A stretch of DNA of 62,766 nt, taken from the NCBI GenBank assembly GCA_016188965.1, contig JACPGT010000001.1, forward strand, positions 1-62,766, in the 5' to 3' direction. This DNA is from Microcaldota archaeon. Lineage in GTDB: Archaea > Micrarchaeota > Micrarchaeia > Norongarragalinales > Norongarragalinaceae. A model generated the notes under the pieces. That model was given only the letters and a program-made list of their open reading frames with translations, did no database searches and had not been told where the DNA came from. Shown piece by piece: positions 8,351 to 15,960 of the stretch; within the stretch, counting starts at the first letter, position 1, and each line of letters starts with the position of its first letter. Position numbers and translations under genes: made by a program.

Positions 8351-9142
8351 TTATTCCTTCAATACGATGTCCCGAGGGTCCACCAGGAAGCCGAAGGAAT
8401 CCGGATTCTTCAGGAACAACTCGTAATTGAATCCGCCGTCAAGAAAATCGGCCAGTTTGGCACTGACCAAGCGGTTGAACTGCGGCGCGCGCATTTTTTC
8501 TAATTTGGGCAAATCGACGAAGGCCGGATTCGGCCGCTCGACGGCTCTTCCGTCCTGGCGCAGCAGATAGTACGCAGCTCCATGGCGCTGGACGTACGGC
8601 TCGTAGACGCTCTTGAACGTCCGCTCGACGAGGTTATCCATCACGACGGGCTCAAAGCCGGCGTTGATGGTGACGTGGCCGTAATCCGGCGGCATGATGG
8701 CCTTTTCGCCGGCGCGCGTCTCGACCAGGAAGCAGCGCTCGATTTCCAGGGTTCCTGTAGGCGTGGCTTTGCGCTTTTGTAGCAAGTAATGGGCCGTGCC
8801 GTGCAGGACTTCGTACAATTCCGGATAGCTCAACGGCGGGCGGATGGAATAGGGGTGGTAGTGGCCCAGCGTCTTGTTGTATTCCTCGCCCAGCATGACG
8901 GGGGGCACGACGGTGATGTCGTACCGCAGCGAGCGTTTCGCAAAGGCATCGCGGTCCTGCGGCCGGCACGACTCGCGGTACATCTGGTACAGGCCTTGGG
9001 AGTCCATGAGATTAACCGCTCCAGCCAAGACGGGGCGCATCTGTTTGACGGTCCGCACGTCCGGCTCCAAGACCTGGCCTTCGATGGACAACTTCAAGTC
9101 AGCGGAAAGTTCGGTAAGCAAGCCGGGATTTTGAAACTCCAT
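8351..9142 (-). CDS. cupin-type phosphoglucose isomerase
   Basis: A 263-residue protein from the ATG at 9142 (MEFQNPGLLTEL). The frame runs further upstream only because it enters the repeat element. The archaeal cupin PGI signature is clear: a metal-binding GHYHPYS block near residue 115, the matching Glu in YPELYEVLHG and a later His in YGHVTINAG. It interconverts glucose-6-phosphate and fructose-6-phosphate, consistent with the nearby aldolase and FBPase. Its upstream region is occupied by the insert beside tRNA-Thr, so the original promoter may have been displaced. Confidence 0.88.
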   Translation of the reverse strand: MEFQNPGLLTELSADLKLSIEGQVLEPDVRTVKQMRPVLAGAVNLMDSQGLYQMYRESCRPQDRDAFAKRSLRYDITVVPPVMLGEEYNKTLGHYHPYSIRPPLSYPELYEVLHGTAHYLLQKRKATPTGTLEIERCFLVETRAGEKAIMPPDYGHVTINAGFEPVVMDNLVERTFKSVYEPYVQRHGAAYYLLRQDGRAVERPNPAFVDLPKLEKMRAPQFNRLVSAKLADFLDGGFNYELFLKNPDSFGFLVDPRDIVLKE

Positions 9143-9179
9143 GCAAACACCTTGAACGTCCAAACAAATAAAACCAAAA

Positions 9180-9320
9180 GCCCAGGGGGGGAGGATCGCA
9201 ACGGTCGCCCCGGGGAACCCAGGTTCGCACAAGCCGCTTGGCGCCTTGTGGAACCCGCAAGTCCTTCGGACCTGCTACGGTTCCCCCTGGCCCGCCCTGG
9301 GCCTCGCCCCTCCAGGGACT
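9180..9320. repeat. partial tRNA-Thr 3' copy plus hairpin element A
   Basis: Bases 9180-9202 (GCCC then a G run and AGGATCGCAAC) are an imperfect copy of the tRNA-Thr 3' end at 9341-9360. The 118-base insert that follows (from 9203) is over 90 percent identical over about 108 bases to the insert before trpG (36056-36165). It folds into nested hairpins: an outer GGGGAACC with GGTTCCCC, a middle GGTTCGCACAAG with CTTGTGGAACC, and a small AAGTCC-TTC-GGACCT hairpin. Both copies keep the conserved unpaired strings CCCAGG and CCCGCAAG. Confidence 0.8.
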
Positions 9321-9339
9321 AAAAACGAATCAGAAAAAA

Positions 9340-9411
9340 AGCCCCGGGGGAGGATCGAACTCCCGACTTCCTGTTTACAAAACAGGCGCTCTACCGCTGA
9401 GCTACCGAGGC
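9340..9411 (-). tRNA. tRNA-Thr (TGT)
   Basis: A 72-base cloverleaf on the minus strand. The acceptor GCCTCGG pairs with CCGGGGC (one G-U). A D-arm GCTCAGCGGTAGAGC, an anticodon stem CCTGT/ACAGG with loop TTTGTAA giving anticodon TGT, and a T-arm GGGAGTTCGATCCTCCC follow. The discriminator base is U, as in many archaeal tRNA-Thr. No intron. Both ends are flanked by partial copies of itself next to hairpin inserts. Confidence 0.93.
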
Positions 9412-9522
9412 ACGAAAGACGTTTGATGCGCAAGGACTATAGTGTTTTCTTTGGCGGTAGGCCGCCCCTTTCTTCTCCAAAAGAAAGGGGCGACCGCGTC
9501 TCTACCGCTGAGCTACTGGGGC
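9412..9522. repeat. hairpin insert plus partial tRNA-Thr 5' copy
   Basis: Bases 9500-9522 repeat the first 23 bases of tRNA-Thr with two mismatches. Between this copy and the real tRNA lies an 88-base insert with a perfect 12-bp stem, CGCCCCTTTCTT (9463-9474) against AAGAAAGGGGCG (9481-9492). CTATAG in the insert (9437-9442 region) is about 27 bases before the tRNA start on the minus strand, so the insert may now supply the tRNA promoter. The motif GGTAGG next to a hairpin and GACC also appears in the insert 3' of tRNA-Ser. Bases 9523-9725 hold no gene that I can see. Confidence 0.75.
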
Positions 9523-9725
9523 TTTTGAGCAAAACCATCGGTCTGGCAACGTGCGCGTTATCATCCGCTGGACTTGGTCGATGCCAAGTCTGCGCGTGCA
9601 GCCGCCCACGATGGCAAACTCCGCTACTTCTTTTTTTTTCTTTCTTTGAGCAGAGGGAAATACTTGTATCCTTGATGCTATTTATACGATTGAAAACAGC
9701 AGTTTCATGTAAAAGGTGAAACCCG

Positions 9726-10031
9726 ATGGAAACCTTCGTTTATTCATGCGCCGACCTCAAGGAACTCAAGAAAGTGCTGGACGCCGACCCGTTGGCCGAC
9801 GACTCGTTCACGCGCTTAGGCTACATCCTGCGCGAAGGCAAACTGTACGGCCTCCAGGGCTACGTCGTCCACTTCAAGGCCGACGCGTCCGTGGCGAAAA
9901 AGTACCAGGACCGCATGGCCTCGGTGGCCGGATGCGCGCCGCTGGGCGAGGCGGACCGCAAGAAAGTTGTGGACGCGATCGAAGCGGAAGAGAACGCCGC
10001 CACCGCGGGCTTCGGCAGCCTCTTCGGCTGA
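9726..10031 (+). CDS. conserved hypothetical protein, 101 aa
   Basis: A short soluble protein starting METFVYSCADLKELKKVLDA and ending in a Gly/Phe-rich tail (GFGSLFG). A TATA-like CTATTTATACG at about 9678-9688 and a purine-rich AAAGGTGAAA before the ATG support the start. The pattern of a beta-strand (YVVHFKADASVAKKYQDRM) and helices suggests a small alpha/beta fold with one or two Cys. I do not recognise the family. Confidence 0.65.
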   Translation: METFVYSCADLKELKKVLDADPLADDSFTRLGYILREGKLYGLQGYVVHFKADASVAKKYQDRMASVAGCAPLGEADRKKVVDAIEAEENAATAGFGSLFG

Positions 10032-10132
10032 AACCGAGAGGGACACCGCCTTGCGATGCGGTTGAGTTTGAAGCCCGTGCGGACGCGCCGGCATTCCTAT
10101 ATAGTCATGTTGCGTGCGTTGTTGGATAAACT

Positions 10133-11086
10133 ATGTTGCGGGCATTGGCAGCACACAACGGAACGGTTGAGGAAATCACCGACTTGGAAAAACTCCAGGC
10201 CGAACTCAAGGACGCGCACAAGCGGTTCTGGATTGATATCGAGAAACCCACGACTGAAGAGTACGGATTCCTCGACAAGACGCTGGGCCTGCACAGCCTA
10301 GTACTTGAAGACATAACGCATGAACGCCAGCGGCCGAAGGTGGAGCCATACGACGAGCACATCTACGTCGTGCTGAAAGTCTTCGAGAACGGCCGCACCA
10401 GCCAGGTCAGCCAGCTGAACCTCGTGCTGGGACCACACTACGTTCTTTCCGTCCGGTCCAAACCCATGCCTTTCCTGGAGGAAGTATGGGAACGCGCGAA
10501 GAAGAACAACGGCATGCTCAGCCGCGGGGCCGACTTCGCGCTCTACAGCATCCTGGACGCGTTCGTCGACAGCCTGTTCCCGCTGGTCACGGAGCTGGAT
10601 GCGGAATTGGACGCCGTCAGCGAAAAAGTCTTCAAGGATTCCTCACCGGAAGTCATGAACCGCCTCTTCACTCTCAAGCGGCGCCTGTTCAACACCCGCA
10701 AGGCCGTCGCCCCCCTGCGCGACGTCTTGACGACGTTGTCCCGCCACGACAGCACGCTGATCAACAAGAAAAACGCAGTATACTTCCGCGACGTGTACGA
10801 CCACATGATTCGTATCATCGAATCGCTAGACAACGACCGTGAAGCCACTTCTTCCGCCATGGAAGGCTACCTTACCGGCGTGTCGAACAACCTGAACCAG
10901 GTCATGAAGAAGTTGACGGCCATCACCGCCATCATCATGGTTCCCAGCCTCATCGCGGGCATTTACGGCATGAACTTCGGCAACATCACGGATTACGCCT
11001 TCGGCGGTGCTTCCGTAGCCTTTTTGATGATGGCCGCAGCCGTGCTGGCGCTGGGCATCTACTTCAAACGCCGGCAATGGTTGTAA
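10133..11086 (+). CDS. corA: CorA-family divalent cation channel
   Basis: A 317-residue protein with a large cytoplasmic N-terminal domain and two C-terminal transmembrane helices (about 255-310). The family selectivity motif appears as GMNF after the first helix (IAGIYGMNFGN). It forms pentamers that import Mg2+ or related ions. A TATA box CCTATATAG at 10096-10104 lies about 30 bases before the ATG, so the gene has its own promoter. Confidence 0.93.
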   Translation: MLRALAAHNGTVEEITDLEKLQAELKDAHKRFWIDIEKPTTEEYGFLDKTLGLHSLVLEDITHERQRPKVEPYDEHIYVVLKVFENGRTSQVSQLNLVLGPHYVLSVRSKPMPFLEEVWERAKKNNGMLSRGADFALYSILDAFVDSLFPLVTELDAELDAVSEKVFKDSSPEVMNRLFTLKRRLFNTRKAVAPLRDVLTTLSRHDSTLINKKNAVYFRDVYDHMIRIIESLDNDREATSSAMEGYLTGVSNNLNQVMKKLTAITAIIMVPSLIAGIYGMNFGNITDYAFGGASVAFLMMAAAVLALGIYFKRRQWL

Positions 11087-11167
11087 GAAATCGGCTACCG
11101 GGAAATCCAATCGCGTTTTTAAGTCCCAGGCTCCACTCTTTGTTTTCCGTGATGAAGCATATGAGTG

Positions 11168-11452
11168 ATGAGCGTCGGGCCTTGGATCGTCTCGGTTTTC
11201 GCCGGGACTTGGCCCGTCGCGATGATGACGATCTTGAGTGCTGAAATGAAATCAAAAATCAGTAAGAAAGACGCGCGCCTTTTTGTCGGCGGCATCGGCA
11301 TTGGCATATTTGGAAACATTGCCGCAAATCAGATTGCAAAAGCTTGGAAAGAAAGTCCAAGTCTCGGAGGCGAAAACGCCTTAGGACTAATTGCAATTAT
11401 CATTTGCTTTGCAGTTGCAGCATATCTAATTTGTTATGTAGAAAAGAAGTGA
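11168..11452 (+). CDS. small membrane protein, 94 aa, uncertain start
   Basis: The frame from the ATG at 11168 gives up to three hydrophobic spans: WIVSVFAGTWPVAMMTI, then FVGGIGIGIFGNIAANQI and LGLIAIIICFAVAAYLICYV. A TATA-like GTTTTTAAG at 11116-11124 fits this start. A second candidate start is the ATG at 11246 (MKSKISKKDARLF), where base composition drops and which would leave two spans. The 3' part has lower GC than its neighbours, hinting at a different origin. No family recognised. It ends six bases before the oxidoreductase gene. Confidence 0.5.
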   Translation: MSVGPWIVSVFAGTWPVAMMTILSAEMKSKISKKDARLFVGGIGIGIFGNIAANQIAKAWKESPSLGGENALGLIAIIICFAVAAYLICYVEKK

Positions 11453-11458
11453 CGTCAA

Positions 11459-12196
11459 ATGATCGATGCCGATTTGACCGTTTCGAAAATCGTGCAGGAA
11501 GCGCACGACGTCAAGACCTTCCGATTCAGCCTACAGGAGTTGCCGGAAGACCAAGCGTTGGCGCAGAAACCCGGACAGTTCGTCTCGGTGCAGGTCCAAA
11601 CGCCGGAAGGCCTTCAGGTGCGCTCCTTTTCCATCTCATCTTCGCCCTTGGAGCAGGACCACTTGGACATCACCGTCAAGTGCTATCCGGACAGTTCCGC
11701 CGCCCAGGCCTTGCACCAGCTGAAGGAAGGGGACAAACTGCACGTCCGCGGGCCGTTCGGACAGTTCGTCTTGAACGACGAAGACCACGACGTCGTCTTC
11801 ATCGCCGGGGGCAACGGCGTGACGCCCCTGATGGCCATGATGCGCTACATCGTCGGAAAAAGACTGCCCGTCAAGCCGATTCTTATCTACAGCAACCGCA
11901 CGCAGGCGGACGTCATCTTCAAGGACGAGTTGGAACGCTTGGGCCGCGAAGGCAGGATCGTGGCGGACATCACGTTGACGAATGAGCCGCAAGGCAGCGG
12001 GTGGGCCGGTTTGACGGGCCGTATCGATGGCGCCATGATTGAAAAGATGGCCGCTCCCGTCAAGGACAAAGCGTTCTTTCTCTGCGGTCCGCCGGAAATG
12101 GTGCGCGCCATGCATGCCGCCCTGTTGAGCGTAGGCGTGCCGGAACAACAAATCCGCATGGAGCAGTTCATCCGGCCGGCCAAGAAGACCGCCTAG
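11459..12196 (+). CDS. ferredoxin-reductase-type FAD/NAD(P)H oxidoreductase
   Basis: A 245-residue FNR-superfamily protein. Residues about 1-100 form the FAD-binding barrel with the flavin motif RSFSISSSP. From about 110 comes the NAD(P) domain, with FIAGGNGVTPLMAMMRY binding the pyrophosphate and a C-terminal FFLCGPPEMV motif. There is no fused ferredoxin or iron-sulfur domain, so an external electron acceptor is expected. It is stand-alone here; the partner is unknown. Confidence 0.88.
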   Translation: MIDADLTVSKIVQEAHDVKTFRFSLQELPEDQALAQKPGQFVSVQVQTPEGLQVRSFSISSSPLEQDHLDITVKCYPDSSAAQALHQLKEGDKLHVRGPFGQFVLNDEDHDVVFIAGGNGVTPLMAMMRYIVGKRLPVKPILIYSNRTQADVIFKDELERLGREGRIVADITLTNEPQGSGWAGLTGRIDGAMIEKMAAPVKDKAFFLCGPPEMVRAMHAALLSVGVPEQQIRMEQFIRPAKKTA

Positions 12197-12213
12197 CGCA
12201 GGAGGCTCGAACC

Positions 12214-12657
12214 ATGTACGTGGAAAAACCGCCCAAATCACTCTGGCTTTCCGCCGGCCTAACCATTGCACTCGTAGCCGCCGGGTTTGCCACGTGGACC
12301 GCCGTCACCACGCCCAACACGCCGACAGGAATCGTGCCCATCGTCGTCGGCGTCTTCGCTGCAGCGGCGTACTTCGTGGCCGCACTTTACTTCATGGAAT
12401 ACCGCATCACCGCCACGGACTTGCAGATTGTTTATCCGCCTTTTACGTTCCGCATCGCACGCCGCAGCATCCGGGCCGTCCGCGTGCGCTCGACGCCGTG
12501 GTGGATGGGCGTGGGCGTCAAGATCTTCGGCCGACGCATCGCGTTCACCACACGGTGGGGTCAAATCGTGGAAATCGAAAAGGACAGCGGCGTCTTCCGC
12601 CAGGTGTGGCTAAGCCCGGAAGACCCGGAACGCTTCGCTGACCGGTTGAAAAAATAA
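12214..12657 (+). CDS. membrane protein with bacterial PH-like domain
   Basis: A 147-residue protein with two N-terminal transmembrane helices (about 10-30 and 40-65). A soluble PH-like (DUF304/YcxB-type) domain follows: EYRITATDLQIVYPPF, then RRSIRAVRVRSTP and a C-terminal helix. An AGGAGG ribosome site precedes the ATG. It follows the oxidoreductase by 17 bases and may share its transcript. A second protein of similar design is at 19332-19886. Confidence 0.72.
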   Translation: MYVEKPPKSLWLSAGLTIALVAAGFATWTAVTTPNTPTGIVPIVVGVFAAAAYFVAALYFMEYRITATDLQIVYPPFTFRIARRSIRAVRVRSTPWWMGVGVKIFGRRIAFTTRWGQIVEIEKDSGVFRQVWLSPEDPERFADRLKK

Positions 12658-12699
12658 GAAAAAGGCCTTGAATCGGCCCACAGGGAAAAAGAAAACACG

Positions 12700-13812
12700 T
12701 CAGTGCTGACTCGTGACGATCTTGACCAGTTCGTCCAAGGCTTCCTTGACCGCGGCTTGCAAATCCCAGTTCTGGAAGTGTTCCGGCCGGTCCTTGGGGT
12801 TGACCGCGAAGACTTTGCCTTTGACCGTCAGGCGGGCCTTGACTTCGTATTGCCGGCGCTTACCGCCCACGGCTTTGGCCTTGACGTTGACGACTAAGTC
12901 GTCATCCGGCTGCAAGTCCACGCGCGTGGAAAGCTTATCCCAATACTTGGTCGCCAACGCTTCGAGGGAAGCCTTGAAGATGTGTTCTTCCTTGTCCAGG
13001 CCGATGAATCGCACGTTGGCCGCTTGCGGCACCAGGCATGCGGAAAACACGTCGCGCGACGTCAGCACTCCGACCAGTTTGCCGTCCTGGGTGATGACGA
13101 GACTGGACACGCCGTGTTTCTGCAGCAGGGCTACGGCTTCCAAGACCGGTTTTGCGGCGTCCAACGTCTGGGCAGGCGAGGTCATGATGCTGCTGACCGG
13201 TTCCGCGTCGGCGCGGATTTTCGGCGTTGAGAAATAGTAGTACTGCCGGCGTTTGTCCTTGGGGTCGGACTGGGCGCGCGTGGCGATGTCAAAGGAAGAA
13301 ACGACTCCCGAGACCTGGTTTTTGGAATCCAGCACGACCAATCGGAAGACTCCGTGCGCCTTCATCAACGCACGGGCCTGCGCGATGGTGGTCGTCTCCG
13401 GGACGCTGACAGCCGGTGCGCTCATGAATTCGGCCACTTTCTTTCCGTGCAGAACGGGGGCGGACTTGACCAGGCCCAACGCAGTCCAGCGCGTCACCAC
13501 GCCGACGACGTGGTCGGACTTGTCCAGGACGGGCAAGACTTTCGTCCGCGTGGCCAGGAGTTTTTCCACGACGGACTCGTCCGAATCCGTCTGGCGCAAC
13601 ACGGGCGCGTTGCAGGCCACGGTGAGGCATTTGGTCTTGGACGGGTCTCCGTCGAAATCGCGCAGGACGCGGCTGTCCACCACGCCGACGTAGGCCGTTC
13701 CGTCGGCGACCACGAAGTAGTCGTCCCTGCGCTTGTTCAATTGGCCGATGGCTTTGGAAAGCATCTCGTTTCCATCCATGACCAACGGCGCCTGGATGAT
13801 GTTGGAATCCAT
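12700..13812 (-). CDS. four-CBS-domain protein with HPF-like C-terminal domain
   Basis: A 370-residue protein with four CBS motifs in tandem (recognisable as VVGVVTRWTALG, VSGVVSSFDIA and LVGVLTSRDVFSA segments). Its C-terminal domain of about 105 residues (FKASLEALATKYWDKLSTRV ... YEVKARLTVKGKVF ... AVKEALDELVK) resembles the S30AE/ribosome-hibernation fold. CBS pairs usually sense adenine nucleotides. Some archaeal CBS proteins have been reported as ribosome-binding dormancy factors, so a nucleotide-sensing translation role is plausible but inferred. It converges on the PH-domain gene. Confidence 0.8.
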   Translation of the reverse strand: MDSNIIQAPLVMDGNEMLSKAIGQLNKRRDDYFVVADGTAYVGVVDSRVLRDFDGDPSKTKCLTVACNAPVLRQTDSDESVVEKLLATRTKVLPVLDKSDHVVGVVTRWTALGLVKSAPVLHGKKVAEFMSAPAVSVPETTTIAQARALMKAHGVFRLVVLDSKNQVSGVVSSFDIATRAQSDPKDKRRQYYYFSTPKIRADAEPVSSIMTSPAQTLDAAKPVLEAVALLQKHGVSSLVITQDGKLVGVLTSRDVFSACLVPQAANVRFIGLDKEEHIFKASLEALATKYWDKLSTRVDLQPDDDLVVNVKAKAVGGKRRQYEVKARLTVKGKVFAVNPKDRPEHFQNWDLQAAVKEALDELVKIVTSQH

Positions 13813-13939
13813 AACGAGTTCACCTCAAGCTAACAAACAGGGCAAGATCAGCTTCGTTTGTCGTCAAACAAGAACGCAGACAAAGTAGAATAAGCTTTCG
13901 CGCATCGTTGTCGGACGGGGCCGCAACGGCGCGGTTTTT

Positions 13940-14290
13940 TCACTGGTTTTTCCAGTCATGGATCTTCAGAAGCATGAGAAAACGGGTCAGAAAACACGGG
14001 TCGAAGGAGTGTATCGTCCGGCCATCGGCCGAAAGGATGGCGACGATGCTGTGCGGACGCCGCTTTTCGATGACCCATTCCTAGTCGCCGCGGCCGGTGC
14101 GGATTACGAAGTTTGGCGGGGGACTGATGGACGAGGGATCCAACAGGGCGTTGCCTTTGAGCGAAAAGGTCACCTTCCCTTTCGGCCCGACCGCATGGTC
14201 GATATCCGCGGTCTGAAGTGGCTGATTCGTATGCAACGTGTGAAAGTGGGCCAGCCACTTCTTGGCGATCCGGATATCCTGGCGGTTCAA
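13940..14290 (-). pseudogene. small gene interrupted by an in-frame TAG
   Basis: From the ATG at 14290 a 69-codon frame (MNRQDIRIAKKWLAHFHTLH...) reaches TAG at 14081-14083. The same frame then continues for 46 codons (EWVIEKRRPHSIVAILSADG...) to TGA at 13940. Codons on both sides end mainly in G or C like real genes here, and the second part has no start codon of its own. It lies 30 bases downstream of tyrS on the same strand. TAG is an ordinary stop for several genes in this window, so a nonsense mutation (or sequence error) is more likely than recoding. Family not recognised. Confidence 0.6.
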
Positions 14291-14320
14291 TGGGTTTGCA
14301 ATGTTTCGGCCCAGGAGCCG

Positions 14321-15382
14321 TCACCGCGTGATCTTCACGTCCTTGTAGACGTCGAGGAACTTCGGGTTCTTCTCGAAGTGCGTGCGGACCGGCTCCAAGA
14401 TGCGGTCGACATGGACGGAGACGGCGGACTTCAGGTCCATCGGGTGCAATTTGCCTGCCGCAAAATCGGACTCCAGATTGGCGTAGGACTCGTACCACAC
14501 GTCGCCGCCGAACTTGGCGGGACGTTCCACTCGCAAGCTGCCGATGGATGGAAAGACCAAGTACTTGGCCCAATCCAGCACCGGGTTGTCCGCAACTGCC
14601 CTTTCCGGGCAGAAGGCCTTCTTGAATTTGCCGGCAATCTGGTCCTTGGAGTCGTGGATGAATACGGCCGAATCCGGCTTGGATTTGGACATTTTCTGCA
14701 GCATGACGCGCTCTTCGACGTCGTCGACTTTCGGCGGCTCGCCCAACGCGGGCAACAAATGGTGGTGGACGGCGACCGGTGGCTTCCAGCCCATCTTGGG
14801 ATAGACCTCGCGGGCCAAAACGTGGATCTTGCGTTGGTCCATGCCGGCATGCGCAATGTCGGCGCCTAATTCGTGGATGTCGACGCCTTGCATGGACGGG
14901 TAGAAGAACTGCGACACGTGCAGCGTCTCTTTTTCACTGCGGCCCATGATGGTCAGACAGCGCGTGGCGCGCGCCAGGGTGACGTGGTTGGAAAACTCGA
15001 GGACCTTGCGCCAGAACGCGTCGTTCGACTTGTACAAGTCCGAACCGTGGACTATTTTCACGCCGGGACAGAAGAACTTGAATGCTTCCTCGTAGTACTT
15101 GGAGGCCTGCTGGATCTTGTCCCAGTCGCCTTCCATCTTGCGGTTGATGAAGGAATGCCAATCCGCTAAAAAGACCTGGCACTGCACTCCGGCTTTGATC
15201 ATGTTGTTGATGACCAAACCGTTGGCCACCAGCGAGCCGACGTGGAGCAGGCCGGAGATCTCAAAACCGATGTAGTGCTTCGGCTTGCTGTTCGTCTCGA
15301 AAAGTTGTTTCAGTTCGTCTTCGACGAGGATTTCCTGCACCGGCGCGGCGGACACCAGGCCGACTTTGGTTTGAACGTCCAT
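14321..15382 (-). CDS. tyrS: tyrosyl-tRNA synthetase, archaeal/eukaryotic type
   Basis: A 353-residue class I synthetase that charges tRNA-Tyr. It has the HIGH-equivalent segment GLLHVGSLVANG (about 45-56), Tyr-pocket features typical of archaeal TyrRS, and the KMSKS loop (LQKMSKSKPDSAV) near 230. The length matches archaeal enzymes that lack the bacterial C-terminal domain. It starts at 15382 with a TATA box (CCTTAAAAAC on the minus strand) about 25-30 bases upstream that overlaps the divergent promoter of the JAMM gene. The small disrupted gene follows it. Confidence 0.95.
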   Translation of the reverse strand: MDVQTKVGLVSAAPVQEILVEDELKQLFETNSKPKHYIGFEISGLLHVGSLVANGLVINNMIKAGVQCQVFLADWHSFINRKMEGDWDKIQQASKYYEEAFKFFCPGVKIVHGSDLYKSNDAFWRKVLEFSNHVTLARATRCLTIMGRSEKETLHVSQFFYPSMQGVDIHELGADIAHAGMDQRKIHVLAREVYPKMGWKPPVAVHHHLLPALGEPPKVDDVEERVMLQKMSKSKPDSAVFIHDSKDQIAGKFKKAFCPERAVADNPVLDWAKYLVFPSIGSLRVERPAKFGGDVWYESYANLESDFAAGKLHPMDLKSAVSVHVDRILEPVRTHFEKNPKFLDVYKDVKITR

Positions 15383-15403
15383 AGCTCATTGGCTTGGAAA
15401 ACG

Positions 15404-15416
15404 GGGTTTTTAAGGC
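15404..15416. promoter_or_regulatory. overlapping divergent TATA boxes for tyrS and the JAMM gene
   Basis: The string GTTTTTAAGG reads as a TATA element in both directions. It lies about 25 bases from the tyrS ATG (15382, minus) and about 28 bases from the ATG at 15441 (plus). With a single shared site, the two genes probably compete for, or share, pre-initiation complex assembly. Confidence 0.55.
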
Positions 15417-15440
15417 CTCGCTGGTGCAAAAGGAAAAGCC

Positions 15441-15857
15441 ATGGCAAAAAACAGATCCGCTGAAACTGCTGCCCCGACGGTGTCCATCCGCAAGACCGCC
15501 CTCCTATCGGCACTGCAGGGTGCCAAGAACATGCATCCGGACGAGTTCATCGCGCTCTTTAGGGGCGAAAACGCCGCCGACGGCCAGTTGGTGCTGACCG
15601 AACTGATCATCCCGCCGTTTGCCACCGGCGACGAGGATTCCTCCTCGTACTCGCCTTATTTCATCCCGGCCAATTCCAGGGAAAAGGCGTCGTTCCACTC
15701 GCATCCCGACCCGGACACGGCTTACCCATCGGATGAGGATTTGTATTATTTCTCGAAGGAAAGCGGCATCCACTTCATTGCCTGCTGGCCTTTCCGCCTG
15801 CAGGACGTGGCGTGCTTCGACGCAGACGGAATCGAAATCGCGTTCACAATCGTGTGA
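15441..15857 (+). CDS. JAMM/MPN-domain metalloprotease-like protein
   Basis: A 138-residue protein holding a compact JAB1/MPN fold. The zinc site is visible as HSHPDPDTAYPSDEDL (H-x-H, then P-S-x-x-D), and an upstream Glu in HPDEFIALFRG could be the catalytic acid. Archaeal relatives remove ubiquitin-like SAMP modifiers or process sulfur-carrier proteins; which applies here is not shown. It has its own TATA box, shared with tyrS. Confidence 0.82.
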   Translation: MAKNRSAETAAPTVSIRKTALLSALQGAKNMHPDEFIALFRGENAADGQLVLTELIIPPFATGDEDSSSYSPYFIPANSREKASFHSHPDPDTAYPSDEDLYYFSKESGIHFIACWPFRLQDVACFDADGIEIAFTIV

Positions 15858-15960
15858 AGCGAAGCCTCAAGACCTGCAACCCGTTTTTAATGGCTTGCGT
15901 CCAATAGCTCACCCGGGGACGAAAACGTTCGAAACGTTTCACGAAAAGGTGCTGGATACT

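Noticed and set aside
9180-9522. Extra tRNA genes at the partial tRNA-Thr copies
   Set aside because: Each fragment is only about 23 bases and lacks anticodon and opposite arms.
14081-14083. Pyrrolysine decoding of TAG
   Set aside because: TAG is the normal stop of several genes here (for example the oxidoreductase, aroC and trpS), and no Pyl genes are visible.
15619-15960. N-terminal extension of the aminotransferase gene
   Set aside because: The extra frame runs antiphase through the JAMM gene; family homology begins at 15961.
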